This document shows positions 25,451 through 34,205 of a stretch of 64,000 nt of DNA, piece after piece; position 1 is the stretch's first letter, and every line of letters begins with the position of its first letter. The position numbers were made by a program, and so were the translations under genes. The DNA lies in NCBI GenBank assembly GCA_034436555.1, contig DAOTUU010000023.1, positions 10,285 to 74,284 on the forward strand, in the 5' to 3' direction. The notes under the pieces were generated by a model, which had not been told where the DNA came from, did no database searches, and saw only the letters and a list, made by a program, of their open reading frames with translations. This stretch comes from JAFMJV01 sp034436555. Its GTDB lineage: Bacteria > Chloroflexota > Limnocylindria > Limnocylindrales > CSP1-4.

Positions 25451-25893
25451 CAGGCCTCCGCGCTCCCGATCGTGGCGATCACCTTGAGCTCGATGTCGAT
25501 GGGCGTGGGCAGCGAGCGGACCTCCAGGGTGGTCCGGCAGGGGCGCGTGGCCGGATCGGGGAGCGCCGCCTCCCACAGCCGGTTGAGGGTCGGGAAGTCG
25601 CGCTCCATGTGGGTCAGGAACACGGTCACGTCCAGCATCCGCGCCCAGCCGGAGCCGGCGTCCTCCAGGATGACCCGGACGTTCTGGAACACCCGGAGGC
25701 ACTGCGTCTCGAAGTCGAGCCCGGCCACGGCGCCCTGGCCCCGCACCCGCGGACCGACGCCCGACAGGAACAGCAGGTCGCCCTGGCGACGTGCATGGGG
25801 GTACGGGCCCACCGGCTCCGCGGCACGGGCCGAGTGCGTCACGTCGGCGCCCGGTGCCGCAGATCCGCCGCCCGCGTCGCCCGGCCCCGTCAT
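25450..25893 (-). CDS. RidA-type 2-aminomuconate deaminase (probable)
   Basis: 147 residues, RidA domain from about residue 25 (GDLLFLSGVGPRVRG, MLDVTVFLTHMERDF, CRTTLEVRSLPTPIDIELK). Unlike the other three RidA domains here it keeps the Arg at the catalytic position (PCRTTLEV). Its place between the semialdehyde dehydrogenase and the two hydratase-family genes matches 2-aminomuconate deaminase, giving 4-oxalocrotonate and ammonia. ATG 25893 is used; GTG 25911, overlapping the dehydrogenase stop as GTGA, is an equally good start. Confidence 0.8.
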   Translation of the reverse strand: MTGPGDAGGGSAAPGADVTHSARAAEPVGPYPHARRQGDLLFLSGVGPRVRGQGAVAGLDFETQCLRVFQNVRVILEDAGSGWARMLDVTVFLTHMERDFPTLNRLWEAALPDPATRPCRTTLEVRSLPTPIDIELKVIATIGSAEA

Positions 25894-25907
25894 CCCTCGG
25901 GCCCCAG

Positions 25908-27359
25908 TCACAGCGCGACCACCACGGTGCGCTGCTCGGTGAAGAAGTGGAGCGCCTCCGCGCCGCCCTCGCGGCCCACGCCGGACGCCTTCGTGCCACC
26001 GAAGGGCACCCGCAGGTCGCGCATCAGCCAGGTGTTGACCCACACGGTGCCGACCTCGATCGCCGCGGCGACGCGGTGGGCGCGCCTGAGGTCCTCGGTC
26101 CACAGCGATGTGGACAGGCCGTAGCTCGTGGCGTTCGCCTTGGCGACCGCGTCCGCCTCATCCCGGAACGGCGTGATGGTGACCACCGGACCGAAGATCT
26201 CCTCGGTGTTGACGCGGCAGTCGATGGGCAGGCCGGTGATGACCGTGGGCTCCAGGAACCAGCCGTCGCGCACGCGCTCCGGGAGGCCGGTGGGCCGCGA
26301 GCCGCCGGTCACGATCTCGCCGCCCAGGTCGCGGGCCAGCCCGATGTACCCCTCCACCATGGTCCGATGGGCATCCGAGATGAGCGCCCCCTGCTGGGTC
26401 GCCGGATCCGCCGGGTCACCCACGCGCAGCGCCGCCACGGCCGCGGAGAAGGACGCCACGAACCGGTCGTACAGGCGCTCCTCCACCAGGATGCGCGAGC
26501 CGCACAGGCAGATCTGGCCGGTGTTCTCGAACGAGGCGCGCACGATCTCCGGCAGGACCGCGTCGAGGTCCACGTCGCCGAACACCACCGTGGCGTTCTT
26601 GCCGCCCAGCTCCAGCGACAGCTTCTTGAACAGAGGTGCGCCGGTGCGGGCGACCTCCCGCCCGGTGACCGTGCCGCCCGTGAACGACACCGCCGGGATC
26701 TCCGGATGGGCCACCAGCGGCCCGCCCGCGTTCGCGCCGCGGCCGTGGATCACGTTGAGGATGCCCGCCGGCAGGCCCTCCCGGGCGGTCAGCATGGCCA
26801 GCATCGACGCCGTCAGGGGCGTCAGCTCCGAGGGCTTGGCGACGACCGCGTTGCCGACCGCGATGGCCGGTGCGATCTTCCAGGTGAACAGGTACAGCGG
26901 CAGGTTCCAGGGCGAGATGCAGCCCGCGATGCCCACGGGCCGGCGGATGACATAGTCCAGCGACCGTTCCGCCTCGTACAGCTCCGACGCGGTGTGCAGG
27001 ATCGCGGTGGCGAAGAAGCGCAGGTTGGCGACCGCGCGCGGGATGTCGAGGCGGCGCGCCAGGGCCACCGGCTTGCCGCTGTCGCGGCTCTCCGCCGCCA
27101 CGAACCGGTCGAGGTCCGCCTCCAGCGCGTCCGCGATGCGCAGCAGCACCCGGGAGCGTTCCGACGCGGGCGTCGCCGCCCACCCGGGCTGCGCGGCGCG
27201 CGCCGCGGCGACCGCGGCATCGATGTCCCGCGCGTCGCTGTCGGCGACCCGGGCGTGGGCCCGGCCCGTGCCCGGCTCGACGTCCTCCAGCCAGGCGCCG
27301 CCGATCGGCTCGACGTCGCATCCGCCGATGTGGTCCAGGATCGCCGGCAGGTCGGTCAC
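25908..27359 (-). CDS. 2-aminomuconic 6-semialdehyde dehydrogenase (aldehyde dehydrogenase family)
   Basis: 483 residues, full ALDH length. Glu250 (LSLELGGKN) and Cys284 (GQICLCG) are the catalytic pair, and ISPWNLPLYLFTWKIAPA is the coenzyme-binding stretch. GTG 27359 is chosen: GAGG lies eight bases upstream and the length then fits. It sits 22 bases after kynureninase. Context points to oxidation of 2-aminomuconic semialdehyde to 2-aminomuconate with NAD; hydroxymuconic semialdehyde dehydrogenases are very similar. Confidence 0.85.
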   Translation of the reverse strand: MTDLPAILDHIGGCDVEPIGGAWLEDVEPGTGRAHARVADSDARDIDAAVAAARAAQPGWAATPASERSRVLLRIADALEADLDRFVAAESRDSGKPVALARRLDIPRAVANLRFFATAILHTASELYEAERSLDYVIRRPVGIAGCISPWNLPLYLFTWKIAPAIAVGNAVVAKPSELTPLTASMLAMLTAREGLPAGILNVIHGRGANAGGPLVAHPEIPAVSFTGGTVTGREVARTGAPLFKKLSLELGGKNATVVFGDVDLDAVLPEIVRASFENTGQICLCGSRILVEERLYDRFVASFSAAVAALRVGDPADPATQQGALISDAHRTMVEGYIGLARDLGGEIVTGGSRPTGLPERVRDGWFLEPTVITGLPIDCRVNTEEIFGPVVTITPFRDEADAVAKANATSYGLSTSLWTEDLRRAHRVAAAIEVGTVWVNTWLMRDLRVPFGGTKASGVGREGGAEALHFFTEQRTVVVAL

Positions 27360-27381
27360 CGCGATCGCCTCGTGACGCCGG

Positions 27382-28662
27382 TCACGCCAGGGCCCTCGCG
27401 AGCGCCTGCGCGCAGCGCCAGGCGTCGAGGTGCGTGTCATACATCGGCACCGGGGCCATCCGGATGATGTCCGGCTCCCGGAAGTCCGCGACGATGTCCG
27501 CGGCCTCCAGCGCGCCCAGCACGCGGCGCGCGTCCGGCAGCCGCACCGAGAGCATGGACCCGCGAGCGGCGGGCTCCGCGGGCGTGATGATCTGGGCGCC
27601 CGGCGCGAGGGCCGTGAGGCACGCGTCCAGGTGGGCGGTGAGGCGCTGTGACCGTTCGCGCAGGGCGGGCATGCCCACCTCGTCGAACATCAGCAGTGAG
27701 GCGACCACGGGCGCCATGGCGAGCACCGCGGGATTGGAGATCCGCCAGCCGTCGGCGCCCGTGCCGGGCCGGAAGCGGTCGGCCATCTCGAAGCGGGTGG
27801 CCGGGTCGTTACCCCACCAGCCGGACAGGCGGGGGGTCCTCGGGTCGCGTCCGTGGCGGTCGTGGATGAACACCTGGCCGGGTGCGCCGGGGCCGCTGTT
27901 GAGGTACTTGTAGGTGCACCACGCGGCGAAGTCCACGTCGTGCGCATGCAGCGACAGCGGCACGTTGCCCGCCGCGTGGGCCAGGTCCCAGCCCGCGATG
28001 GCGCCCACATCGTGGGCCGCGGCGGTGAGCCGCTCGACGTCCTGGACCTGGCCGGTGGCGTAGTTCACGCCCGCCAGCAGCGACAGCGCGAGTCGGTCAC
28101 CGGTCTCCCGGATGGCCGCCTCGAGGTCGTCCGTGCGCAGCGTCGCCTCGCCGTCGCGGGGGCCCACCACCACCAGGTCGCAGGCGGGGTCCAGCCCGCG
28201 ATGCCGCAGCTGCGACTCGATGGCATAGCGGTCGGACGGGAAGGTGGGGGCGTCGATGAGGATCGCGGTGCGCTTGCCCGAGGGCCGGAAGAAGGAGGCC
28301 AGCAGCAGGTGCAGGTTGACGGTCAGCGAGTTCATCGTGGCGACCTCGCCGGGTTCCGCGCCCACGAGTCGCGCCGTCGCCTCGCGCATGGAGCCCTCCA
28401 GGTCCACCCACGCGGCGCCGGGCCTGAAGTGCCCCTCCACCCCGTCGCGGGCCCAGGTGTCCAGCTCCCGCCCGACGGCCTCGGCGGCCGCGCGCGACTG
28501 GGCGCCCAGGGAGTGGCCGGCGAGGTAGACCACGGTCTCGCCGCGGGCGTTCACCGGGATCCGGAAGCGATCGCGAAGCGCCGTCAGCGGGTCGGCGGCA
28601 TCCGCGGCGCGGGCCCACGCCTCGGTCAGCCGGTCGGCCGACGCGTCGTCCCGGGGCGTCAT
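27382..28662 (-). CDS. kynU: Kynureninase
   Basis: 426 residues, a PLP fold-type I enzyme. Lys252 (CTYKYLNSGPGAPG) is the Schiff-base lysine, WDLAHAAGNVPL holds the cofactor-binding Asp, and YLAGHSLGAQ is the typical N-terminal segment. It cleaves kynurenine or 3-hydroxykynurenine to (3-hydroxy)anthranilate plus alanine. The start overlaps the ACMSD stop (ATGA). With the dioxygenase in the same operon, 3-hydroxykynurenine is the likely substrate. Confidence 0.93.
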   Translation of the reverse strand: MTPRDDASADRLTEAWARAADAADPLTALRDRFRIPVNARGETVVYLAGHSLGAQSRAAAEAVGRELDTWARDGVEGHFRPGAAWVDLEGSMREATARLVGAEPGEVATMNSLTVNLHLLLASFFRPSGKRTAILIDAPTFPSDRYAIESQLRHRGLDPACDLVVVGPRDGEATLRTDDLEAAIRETGDRLALSLLAGVNYATGQVQDVERLTAAAHDVGAIAGWDLAHAAGNVPLSLHAHDVDFAAWCTYKYLNSGPGAPGQVFIHDRHGRDPRTPRLSGWWGNDPATRFEMADRFRPGTGADGWRISNPAVLAMAPVVASLLMFDEVGMPALRERSQRLTAHLDACLTALAPGAQIITPAEPAARGSMLSVRLPDARRVLGALEAADIVADFREPDIIRMAPVPMYDTHLDAWRCAQALARALA

Positions 28663-29675
28663 GCGTGCACCGCCGCGGTGCGGCCCAGGAAGTCCAGTGC
28701 GTTGTCGCGCAGCATCCGTCTCAGGTCCCCCTCGTCCGAGGTCATCGCCCGGATGGTGGTTCCCGGGCGCGCCTCGCCCAGCGGGAACGGGTAGTCGGTG
28801 CCCAGGGTGATGCGCCCGGTGCCCATGAGTTCCGCCACGAACCGGAGCGTCGCCGGGTCATGGACCAGGGAGTCCACGTAGATGCGGTCCAGGTACGCCC
28901 GGGGGCTCGTGTCGTCGTGCGTGGCCACGAGGTCCGGGCGCGCCCGATGGCCGGCCTCGATGCGGCCCAGGGTGCCCGGGAAGGATCCCCCGCCGTGGGC
29001 CAGCAGGATGCGCAGCCGGGGCAGCCGCCGGAGCACGCCGCCCAGGGTCAGGGCCGCGAACGCGAGCGCCAGCTCCGCGGGCATGCCCACCAGCCAGGGC
29101 AGCCAGTGGCGCGTCATGCGCTCGGGCGCGAGCATGTCCCAGGGGTGCACGAACACGGCCGCCCCCAGCGCCTCCGCAGCCTCCAGGACGGCGACCATGC
29201 CCGGATCGTCCAGCTCTCGCGCGCCCACGTGGGTGCCGATCTGGACGCCCGCCATGCCCAGCTCCCGCATGCACCGCTCCAGCTCCGCGATGGCGAGGTC
29301 CGGATCCTGGAGCGGCAGCGTGCCGAGCCCCGCGAACCGATCCGGCCAGCGACCCGTGATGGATGCGATGTGATCGTTCAGGATCCGCGCCAGGTGCGCC
29401 CCATCCTCGGGCTTCGCCCAGTACGAGAACATCACGGGCACGGTCGAGAGCGCCTGGACGGCGACCCCGTCCCGGTCGCAGTCCTCCAGCCGTCGCACCG
29501 GGTCCCAGCAGTCGTCCTCGATGACCCGGAACAGCCGGTCGTCGATGACGATGCGCGCCCTGCGCGGGCCGTCGGGCACGATGCTGGGCCAGCCCCCGTA
29601 CCCGGACCGCCCGCGCAGGTCCGGCAGCTCCGGAGGCAGGATGTGCGTGTGGACGTCGACCAGGCCGAGCGGCAT
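28659..29675 (-). CDS. 2-amino-3-carboxymuconate-6-semialdehyde decarboxylase (ACMSD)
   Basis: 338 residues, amidohydrolase fold. His9 and His11 (DVHTHILPPE), His177 (FVHPWD), His227 (LLAHGGG) and Asp294 (LGTDYPFP) match the zinc ligands and catalytic residues known for the Pseudomonas enzyme, almost number for number. It decarboxylates the unstable product of 3-hydroxyanthranilate dioxygenase, preventing its closure to quinolinate. It starts 13 bases after the dioxygenase gene and overlaps kynureninase. Confidence 0.93.
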   Translation of the reverse strand: MPLGLVDVHTHILPPELPDLRGRSGYGGWPSIVPDGPRRARIVIDDRLFRVIEDDCWDPVRRLEDCDRDGVAVQALSTVPVMFSYWAKPEDGAHLARILNDHIASITGRWPDRFAGLGTLPLQDPDLAIAELERCMRELGMAGVQIGTHVGARELDDPGMVAVLEAAEALGAAVFVHPWDMLAPERMTRHWLPWLVGMPAELALAFAALTLGGVLRRLPRLRILLAHGGGSFPGTLGRIEAGHRARPDLVATHDDTSPRAYLDRIYVDSLVHDPATLRFVAELMGTGRITLGTDYPFPLGEARPGTTIRAMTSDEGDLRRMLRDNALDFLGRTAAVHA

Positions 29676-29688
29676 CAGCGATCCGCGA

Positions 29689-30219
29689 TCAGGCGCCGAC
29701 GGGCCTGGGCAGGGGGTGCACCGCGCCGCAGTTCTTGCAGGTGCGCAGCGACTCGTCCCCGAAGAACGCCTCCATGACCGGCTTGAGCTGCGTGCCCAGG
29801 TCCGTGATGACGCCCCGGAACTGGTACAGCTGGTTGCCGCACGCGTCGCAGTACCAGGTGACCGACTCCTCCTCGTCGGGGCGGCGCTGCCGCTCCACCA
29901 CGAGGCCCATGGTGCCCGCGGGCCGGCGCGGCGAGTGGATGGTGTCACCCGGCAGCAGGAACACCTCGCCCTCGCGGATGGGGATGTCCCGGGGCACGCC
30001 ATCCTCGATGACCTTGAGCGTGATGTCGCCGGTGATCTGGTAGAACAGCTCCTCACCCGGTTCGCAGTGGTAGTCGGTGCGCACGTTGGGTCCGGCCACG
30101 ATCATGACCTGGAACTCCGTGTCCTGGCCGTACATCATCTTGTTGCCGACCGGCGGCTGGAGATCGGCGCGATTGTCCGCGATCCACTGCGCCAGGTTGA
30201 TGGCTTCCAGCTTGGGCAC
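29689..30219 (-). CDS. 3-hydroxyanthranilate 3,4-dioxygenase
   Basis: 176 residues, cupin fold. His51, Glu57 and His95 (DYHCEPGEELFY, DTIHSPRRP) match the Fe(II) ligands of the bacterial enzyme at identical numbers. The C-terminal rubredoxin-like pairs Cys124/Cys127 and Cys161/Cys164 are present. The start is GTG 30219, with GGAGG five bases upstream. It opens the ring of 3-hydroxyanthranilate to aminocarboxymuconic semialdehyde. First gene of the minus-strand operon; two GCAA-N4-TTGC palindromes lie just upstream. Confidence 0.95.
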   Translation of the reverse strand: MPKLEAINLAQWIADNRADLQPPVGNKMMYGQDTEFQVMIVAGPNVRTDYHCEPGEELFYQITGDITLKVIEDGVPRDIPIREGEVFLLPGDTIHSPRRPAGTMGLVVERQRRPDEEESVTWYCDACGNQLYQFRGVITDLGTQLKPVMEAFFGDESLRTCKNCGAVHPLPRPVGA

Positions 30220-30271
30220 CCTGTCCTCCTCGATGCGACCCTTCGATGGCACCACGCACCCTACCATCGAT

Positions 30272-30283
30272 GCAATCCTTTGC
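30272..30283. promoter_or_regulatory. LacI-type operator candidate GCAA-TCCT-TTGC
   Basis: GCAATCCTTTGC is a GCAA/TTGC inverted repeat 53 bases before the start of the dioxygenase gene; it overlaps a second palindrome TTGCGCAA (30280-30287). It shares its arms with the sites at 30340 and 31558. Confidence 0.55.
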
Positions 30284-30339
30284 GCAACCCGATCCCGCCG
30301 CGACACCGCGTCCCGGCCCTCCCGGCGGCATCGCGGCTC

Positions 30340-30351
30340 GCAACGGATTGC
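30340..30351. promoter_or_regulatory. LacI-type operator candidate GCAA-CGGA-TTGC
   Basis: GCAACGGATTGC lies between the LacI gene end and the kynurenine operon, 68 bases from the site at 30272. The pair could be bridged by one LacI-family tetramer or bound by two dimers. Confidence 0.6.
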
Positions 30352-30353
30352 AG

Positions 30354-31478
30354 TCAGTCGCCCGCCGGGTGCGGGGGCCGACCGTCGGCGGTCCGGCCCT
30401 CGGCGGTCCGGCCCTCGGCGGTCCGGCCGTTGGCGCTCCGGCCGTTGGCGCGTCGGCCGGGCAGTGGCCCGGGCCGGGATGTCGACGCGCGCACCACGAG
30501 CTCCACCGGCAGCACCACATGCTGCCGGTCCGTGAGGCCCTGGATGTGGTGCATCAGGATCTGCGCGGCCTCGTGGCCCATCTGGTACTGGGGAACGCGC
30601 ACCGTGGTCAGCGCGGGCGTGATCCGGTCGACCATCGGCAGGTCGTGGAAGCCTGTCACCGAGACGTCCTCCGGACAGCGGATGTGGTTCTCCCTGAGCA
30701 CGTCCAGCACGCCCAGGGCGAGCAGGTCGTTGCCCGTCACCACCGCCGTGAAGCGCCTTCCCGATGTGAGCAGGCGGCGCGCCGCCCGCACCCCGCCCGC
30801 GATGGCGTAGACGTCCGCCTCCACGCTCAGCTCCGGCCGCAGCTCCACGCCGTGGGCCTCCATGGCGCGCACGAACCCCGCGGCGCGCGCCTGCCCGGTG
30901 CTCGTGTCCGTGGGGCCGCTGACGTGGGCGATGCGGCGATGCCCGAGCGCCACCAGGTGCGCCACCACGTCCGCCATGCCCGCCTCGTTGTCGGGTGCCA
31001 CCGACGAGACCGGGGCGTCCGCGGCCGTCCGGTTGAGCGCCACGGTGGGGATGCCCAGGCGCGCCGCCTCGTCCAGCAGCGGATGGCGCACGTGGGCGGT
31101 CGCGAGCAGGAACCCGTCCACGCCGCGCGCGCGCAGCAGGGCGAACAGGCGTCGCTCGCGCAGCTCGTCCTCATCGGTGCTGGTGAGCAGCGCGCTGAAG
31201 CCGTGCGCCTCGAGGCAGTCCACGATGCCCCGCATGACGGCCGGATAGAGCGGCCGCGAGATGTCCGGGATGAGCACGCCGATCATCTCCGAGCGCTGGG
31301 TCCGGAGCGCCCGGGCCGCGGAGTTGACCGCGTAGCCCAGGCGCGCCGCCGCCGCGTCCACCCGGGCCGCGGTGGCCGGATGCACCCGCTCCCGGGTGCG
31401 CGGGTTGAGCGCCCGGGACGCGGTGGCCGTGTGGACGCCCGCCGCCCGCGCGACGTCCTTCAGCCGGACCTCGTTCAT
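30354..31478 (-). CDS. LacI-family transcriptional regulator
   Basis: 374 residues. The helix-turn-helix and hinge are at about 5-60 (RLKDVARAAGVHTATASRAL, AARALRTQRSEMIGVLIPD), followed by a periplasmic-binding-protein-like sensor domain to about 340. The extreme C-terminus is a run of (N/E/D)GR(S/T)A pentapeptides encoded by a 15-base tandem repeat. ATG 31478 gives the usual N-terminus; ATG 31490 adds four residues. GCAA-N4-TTGC palindromes before this gene, before the kynurenine operon and, in variant form, before the SBP gene make it their likely regulator. Effector unknown, perhaps a kynurenine metabolite. Confidence 0.88.
   Translation of the reverse strand: MNEVRLKDVARAAGVHTATASRALNPRTRERVHPATAARVDAAAARLGYAVNSAARALRTQRSEMIGVLIPDISRPLYPAVMRGIVDCLEAHGFSALLTSTDEDELRERRLFALLRARGVDGFLLATAHVRHPLLDEAARLGIPTVALNRTAADAPVSSVAPDNEAGMADVVAHLVALGHRRIAHVSGPTDTSTGQARAAGFVRAMEAHGVELRPELSVEADVYAIAGGVRAARRLLTSGRRFTAVVTGNDLLALGVLDVLRENHIRCPEDVSVTGFHDLPMVDRITPALTTVRVPQYQMGHEAAQILMHHIQGLTDRQHVVLPVELVVRASTSRPGPLPGRRANGRSANGRTAEGRTAEGRTADGRPPHPAGD
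30391..30450. repeat. 15-base tandem repeat inside the LacI gene 3' end
   Basis: Four copies of GTCCGGCCCTCGGCG or one- to three-base variants. Since 15 is a multiple of three the frame is kept, and on the minus strand the array encodes repeated EGRTA/NGRTA pentapeptides at the LacI C-terminus. Confidence 0.85.
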
Positions 31479-31557
31479 GTCGTGACGCATCCTCCGCTGC
31501 TCCGCAGGGCGCCGGTGCCGGCGGTCCCCGCAGGCCGGCCTCGGACGGGTCCCGGTC

Positions 31558-31569
31558 GCAACCGATTGC
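31558..31569. promoter_or_regulatory. LacI-type operator candidate GCAA-CCGA-TTGC in the divergent region
   Basis: GCAACCGATTGC lies between the divergent LacI gene (start 31478) and the ABC ATPase gene (start 31644), inside wider symmetry GGTCG/CGACC (31554-31576). Position fits autoregulation and control of the transporter. Confidence 0.6.
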
Positions 31570-31580
31570 CACGACCTGCC

Positions 31581-31602
31581 CGCGTGTGCCAGAGTACACG
31601 CG
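31581..31602. promoter_or_regulatory. Perfect inverted repeat CGCGTGT-N8-ACACGCG
   Basis: Seven-base arms with an eight-base centre, 41 bases before the ATPase start. It is separate from the LacI-type palindrome and could bind another regulator or form a hairpin in the leader. Confidence 0.4.
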
Positions 31603-31643
31603 CCAGGACACCGCCGAGGAGCGGCTGGATGGGGAGGACGCCC

Positions 31644-32822
31644 GTGAACGATCGACGGACCGGTGGCATGCTCGAGGTCAGCGGGCTGGTCAAGGATTAC
31701 CCGCTTGACGACGGCTGGCATCGCGCCGTGGACGGCATCGACTTCGAGGTCAGGGAGGGCGCGTTCTTCTCGCTCCTCGGCCCCTCGGGGTGCGGCAAGA
31801 CCACCACGCTGCGCTGCGTCGCGGGCCTGGAGCGGCAGGATGCCGGGCGCATCTCCATCGGCGGCCAGGTCGTGGCGGAGGGCGACACCTACCTGCCGCC
31901 GGAGCGGCGCGCCCTGGGCATGGTGTTCCAGAGCTACGCCATCTGGCCCCACATGACGGTGTTCGAGAACGCCGCCTTCCCGCTGCGCGTGGGGAAGCCG
32001 AAGCCATCCAAGGCGGAGGTCCAGCGGCGTGTGGACGAGATGCTGGAGCTGGTCCAGCTCACGGGATACGCGGATCGGCCGGCGACCCAGCTCTCGGGCG
32101 GGCAGCAGCAGCGCCTCGCGTTCGCGCGGGCGCTCATCCGCCATCCTCGCCTGCTGCTGCTCGACGAGCCGCTGTCCAACCTCGATGCGCGCCTGCGCGA
32201 CCGGATGCGGGACGAGCTGCGGGTGCTCCAGCGGCGTCTCGGCATCACCACCCTGTACGTGACCCACGACCAGGTGGAGGCGCTCACGCTGTCCGACCAG
32301 ATCGCGGTCATGGACGGCGGGCACATCGTCCAGCTGGGCACGCCCCAGCAGATCTACCAGCGCCCCACGACGCGCTTCGTGGCGGGGTTCGTGGGCAGCG
32401 CCAGCTTCCTGCCGGGCGTCATCGTGGGCCCTGCGGCGGACGGGCGGATGTGCGTCAAGGTCGGCGACGGCGTCGTCGAGGTCACCTGCCCCCCTGGCGC
32501 GTCGGTCGATCAGCACGTCACGCTGTCGGTGCGACCGGAGAGCGTGGTGGTGCACGTCGAGGGGCGGGACGCCCCGAACGTGGTGGCGGGCACCGTGCGC
32601 AGCGTGCTGTACGTGGGTGACGCGGTCGACTGCCGGCTGGACCTTGGCGGTCCGGTCCTGCTCGCCCGGCTCCATCCCCGAACGCGGCTGGCGGCGGGCG
32701 ATTCCGTGAACGTCGAGCTGGCCGTCGAGGACATCACGGTCATCTCCGACGAGCATGGCATCGCCAGCGGATCGGTCCTCGAGGACGAGGCGGTCGATTC
32801 GGGTGCGGTCGCGATGGCCTGA
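31644..32822 (+). CDS. ABC transporter ATPase, PotA/FbpC type
   Basis: 392 residues. Walker A GPSGCGKTTT, signature LSGGQQQR, Walker B LLLLDEPLSNLDA, switch His (VTHDQVEA) and a C-terminal TOBE-like domain (about 270-370). This layout belongs to the iron(III)/polyamine/sugar importers. GTG 31644 is chosen because GGAGG lies six bases upstream; ATG 31629 or 31668 are alternatives. It would serve the binding protein at 34328 and fused permease at 35637, from which a minus-strand MFS gene separates it. Confidence 0.88.
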   Translation: MNDRRTGGMLEVSGLVKDYPLDDGWHRAVDGIDFEVREGAFFSLLGPSGCGKTTTLRCVAGLERQDAGRISIGGQVVAEGDTYLPPERRALGMVFQSYAIWPHMTVFENAAFPLRVGKPKPSKAEVQRRVDEMLELVQLTGYADRPATQLSGGQQQRLAFARALIRHPRLLLLDEPLSNLDARLRDRMRDELRVLQRRLGITTLYVTHDQVEALTLSDQIAVMDGGHIVQLGTPQQIYQRPTTRFVAGFVGSASFLPGVIVGPAADGRMCVKVGDGVVEVTCPPGASVDQHVTLSVRPESVVVHVEGRDAPNVVAGTVRSVLYVGDAVDCRLDLGGPVLLARLHPRTRLAAGDSVNVELAVEDITVISDEHGIASGSVLEDEAVDSGAVAMA

Positions 32823-32854
32823 CACGCGGTCGCCACCCGGCGGGCGCGCATCCG

Positions 32855-32905
32855 CCACGCGGCCGGTGCGCCGCGCGGCCGGTGCGTCACGTGGCCGGTG
32901 GCCCG
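32855..32905. repeat. Degenerate short repeat between the ATPase and MFS genes
   Basis: Three imperfect copies of a CGCGGCCGGTGCG-like unit in the 88-base gap between two converging genes. Copies differ at several positions; no gene is present. Confidence 0.55.
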
Positions 32906-32910
32906 CGCGG

Positions 32911-34143
32911 TCACGCCACGGGACCCCGTCGGGCGGCCAGCCACCGGTGCGCCCGGGGAGCCAGGAGCACCGCGCACCCGGCCAGGAGCACCGGCAGCGC
33001 CATCACGATCGCCGCGCGCTGCGGCCCGATGTGGTCGGCGATGAAGCCGTCGATGATGCTCGCGAACGGCCGCACCCCGAGCCAGGCCACGCCCCACAGC
33101 GCCATCACCCGACCCGTCACGTGGGCGGGCGTGGACAGCAGCAGGCGCGTCGTGGCGGCGGTCTGCGCGGCGAGGTAGGCGAACCCCGCCACGAACGAGG
33201 CGATGAGCGCAAGCTCGAAGCGGAGCACGAGGCCGAGCGCCACGACGCCACCGCCCATGATGAGCATGTCCAGCGCCATGCGGCGGATCGTCCGATGGGT
33301 CTGGAGCAGCAGTGCGGCGACGACCGCGCCCAGGCCGAACGCCCCGATGATGGCGCCCGCGTCGGTGTCCGGCCGGCCCAGCACGGTGGCCGCCAGGAAC
33401 GGCGCGAGCGTGCTGATCGGGTCGGAGGAGAACGCGATGGCCGCCACGATCAGCAGCAGGCCCGCGAGCATCGGCTGGGCGCGCAGCGTGGCGATGCTGC
33501 CGGGCAGGTCCCGGCGTCGCGGGCCGTGCGCCTCGCCCCGCTCCCGGATGACCAGCATCGCCGCCACGACCGCGAGATAGGACAGCGCGTTGACCACGAA
33601 CGCCGCGCCGAAGCCGATCGCCGCGATGATGGCGGTGGCGGCGATGGGTCCCACGGCGCGGGCGAGGTTGAACGTGACCGAGTTCATGGCCACCGCGCTG
33701 CTCAGCCGCTCCGGCGCCACCAGTCGCGCCACGAGCGCCTGCTGGGCCGGCAGCGCGAACGCCCCCACGACGCCCGACGCGAACAGCAGCACCACGAGGA
33801 CGGGGATGTCGAGGAGGCCCAGGGCGTACAGGCCGGCCACCACCCAGCCCAGGGCGCTGCCCAGCACGGCCACCGTGACGATCACCCGGCGATGGTCGAA
33901 GCGGTCGGCGACGGCCCCCGTCCAGGGCGCCAGGAGGACCATCCCGATGAGCTGGCTGAGGGTCACCACGCCCACCAGGAACGCGGACCCCGTGAGCCGG
34001 TAGACCAGCAGGGTGGCCGCGATGCTCTGGAACCACGTGCCGCAGCTGGACAGGAACGTGCCCAGCCAGTAGGGGCCGTAGTTCCGGTCCAGGACGATCC
34101 GCCAGGCACCGCGCTCGCGCGTGTCCCGCCTGCCCTCGCTCAC
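32911..34143 (-). CDS. MFS transporter (MFS_3 type)
   Basis: 410 residues with about twelve membrane segments. GAVADRFDHRRV is motif A. It resembles the exporter at 14210-15541 (same opening, RNYGPYWLGTFLSSCGTWFQ). The start is GTG 34143 without a clear binding site. It diverges from the binding-protein gene and interrupts the ABC transporter gene order. Substrate unknown; export of an aromatic amino acid or intermediate is possible from context. Confidence 0.8.
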   Translation of the reverse strand: MSEGRRDTRERGAWRIVLDRNYGPYWLGTFLSSCGTWFQSIAATLLVYRLTGSAFLVGVVTLSQLIGMVLLAPWTGAVADRFDHRRVIVTVAVLGSALGWVVAGLYALGLLDIPVLVVLLFASGVVGAFALPAQQALVARLVAPERLSSAVAMNSVTFNLARAVGPIAATAIIAAIGFGAAFVVNALSYLAVVAAMLVIRERGEAHGPRRRDLPGSIATLRAQPMLAGLLLIVAAIAFSSDPISTLAPFLAATVLGRPDTDAGAIIGAFGLGAVVAALLLQTHRTIRRMALDMLIMGGGVVALGLVLRFELALIASFVAGFAYLAAQTAATTRLLLSTPAHVTGRVMALWGVAWLGVRPFASIIDGFIADHIGPQRAAIVMALPVLLAGCAVLLAPRAHRWLAARRGPVA

Positions 34144-34205
34144 GCCGCGAGTCTACCGACTGGCGACAAGATTCGTCAGGATGGCCACAGAGTGACATAT
34201 GGTGC

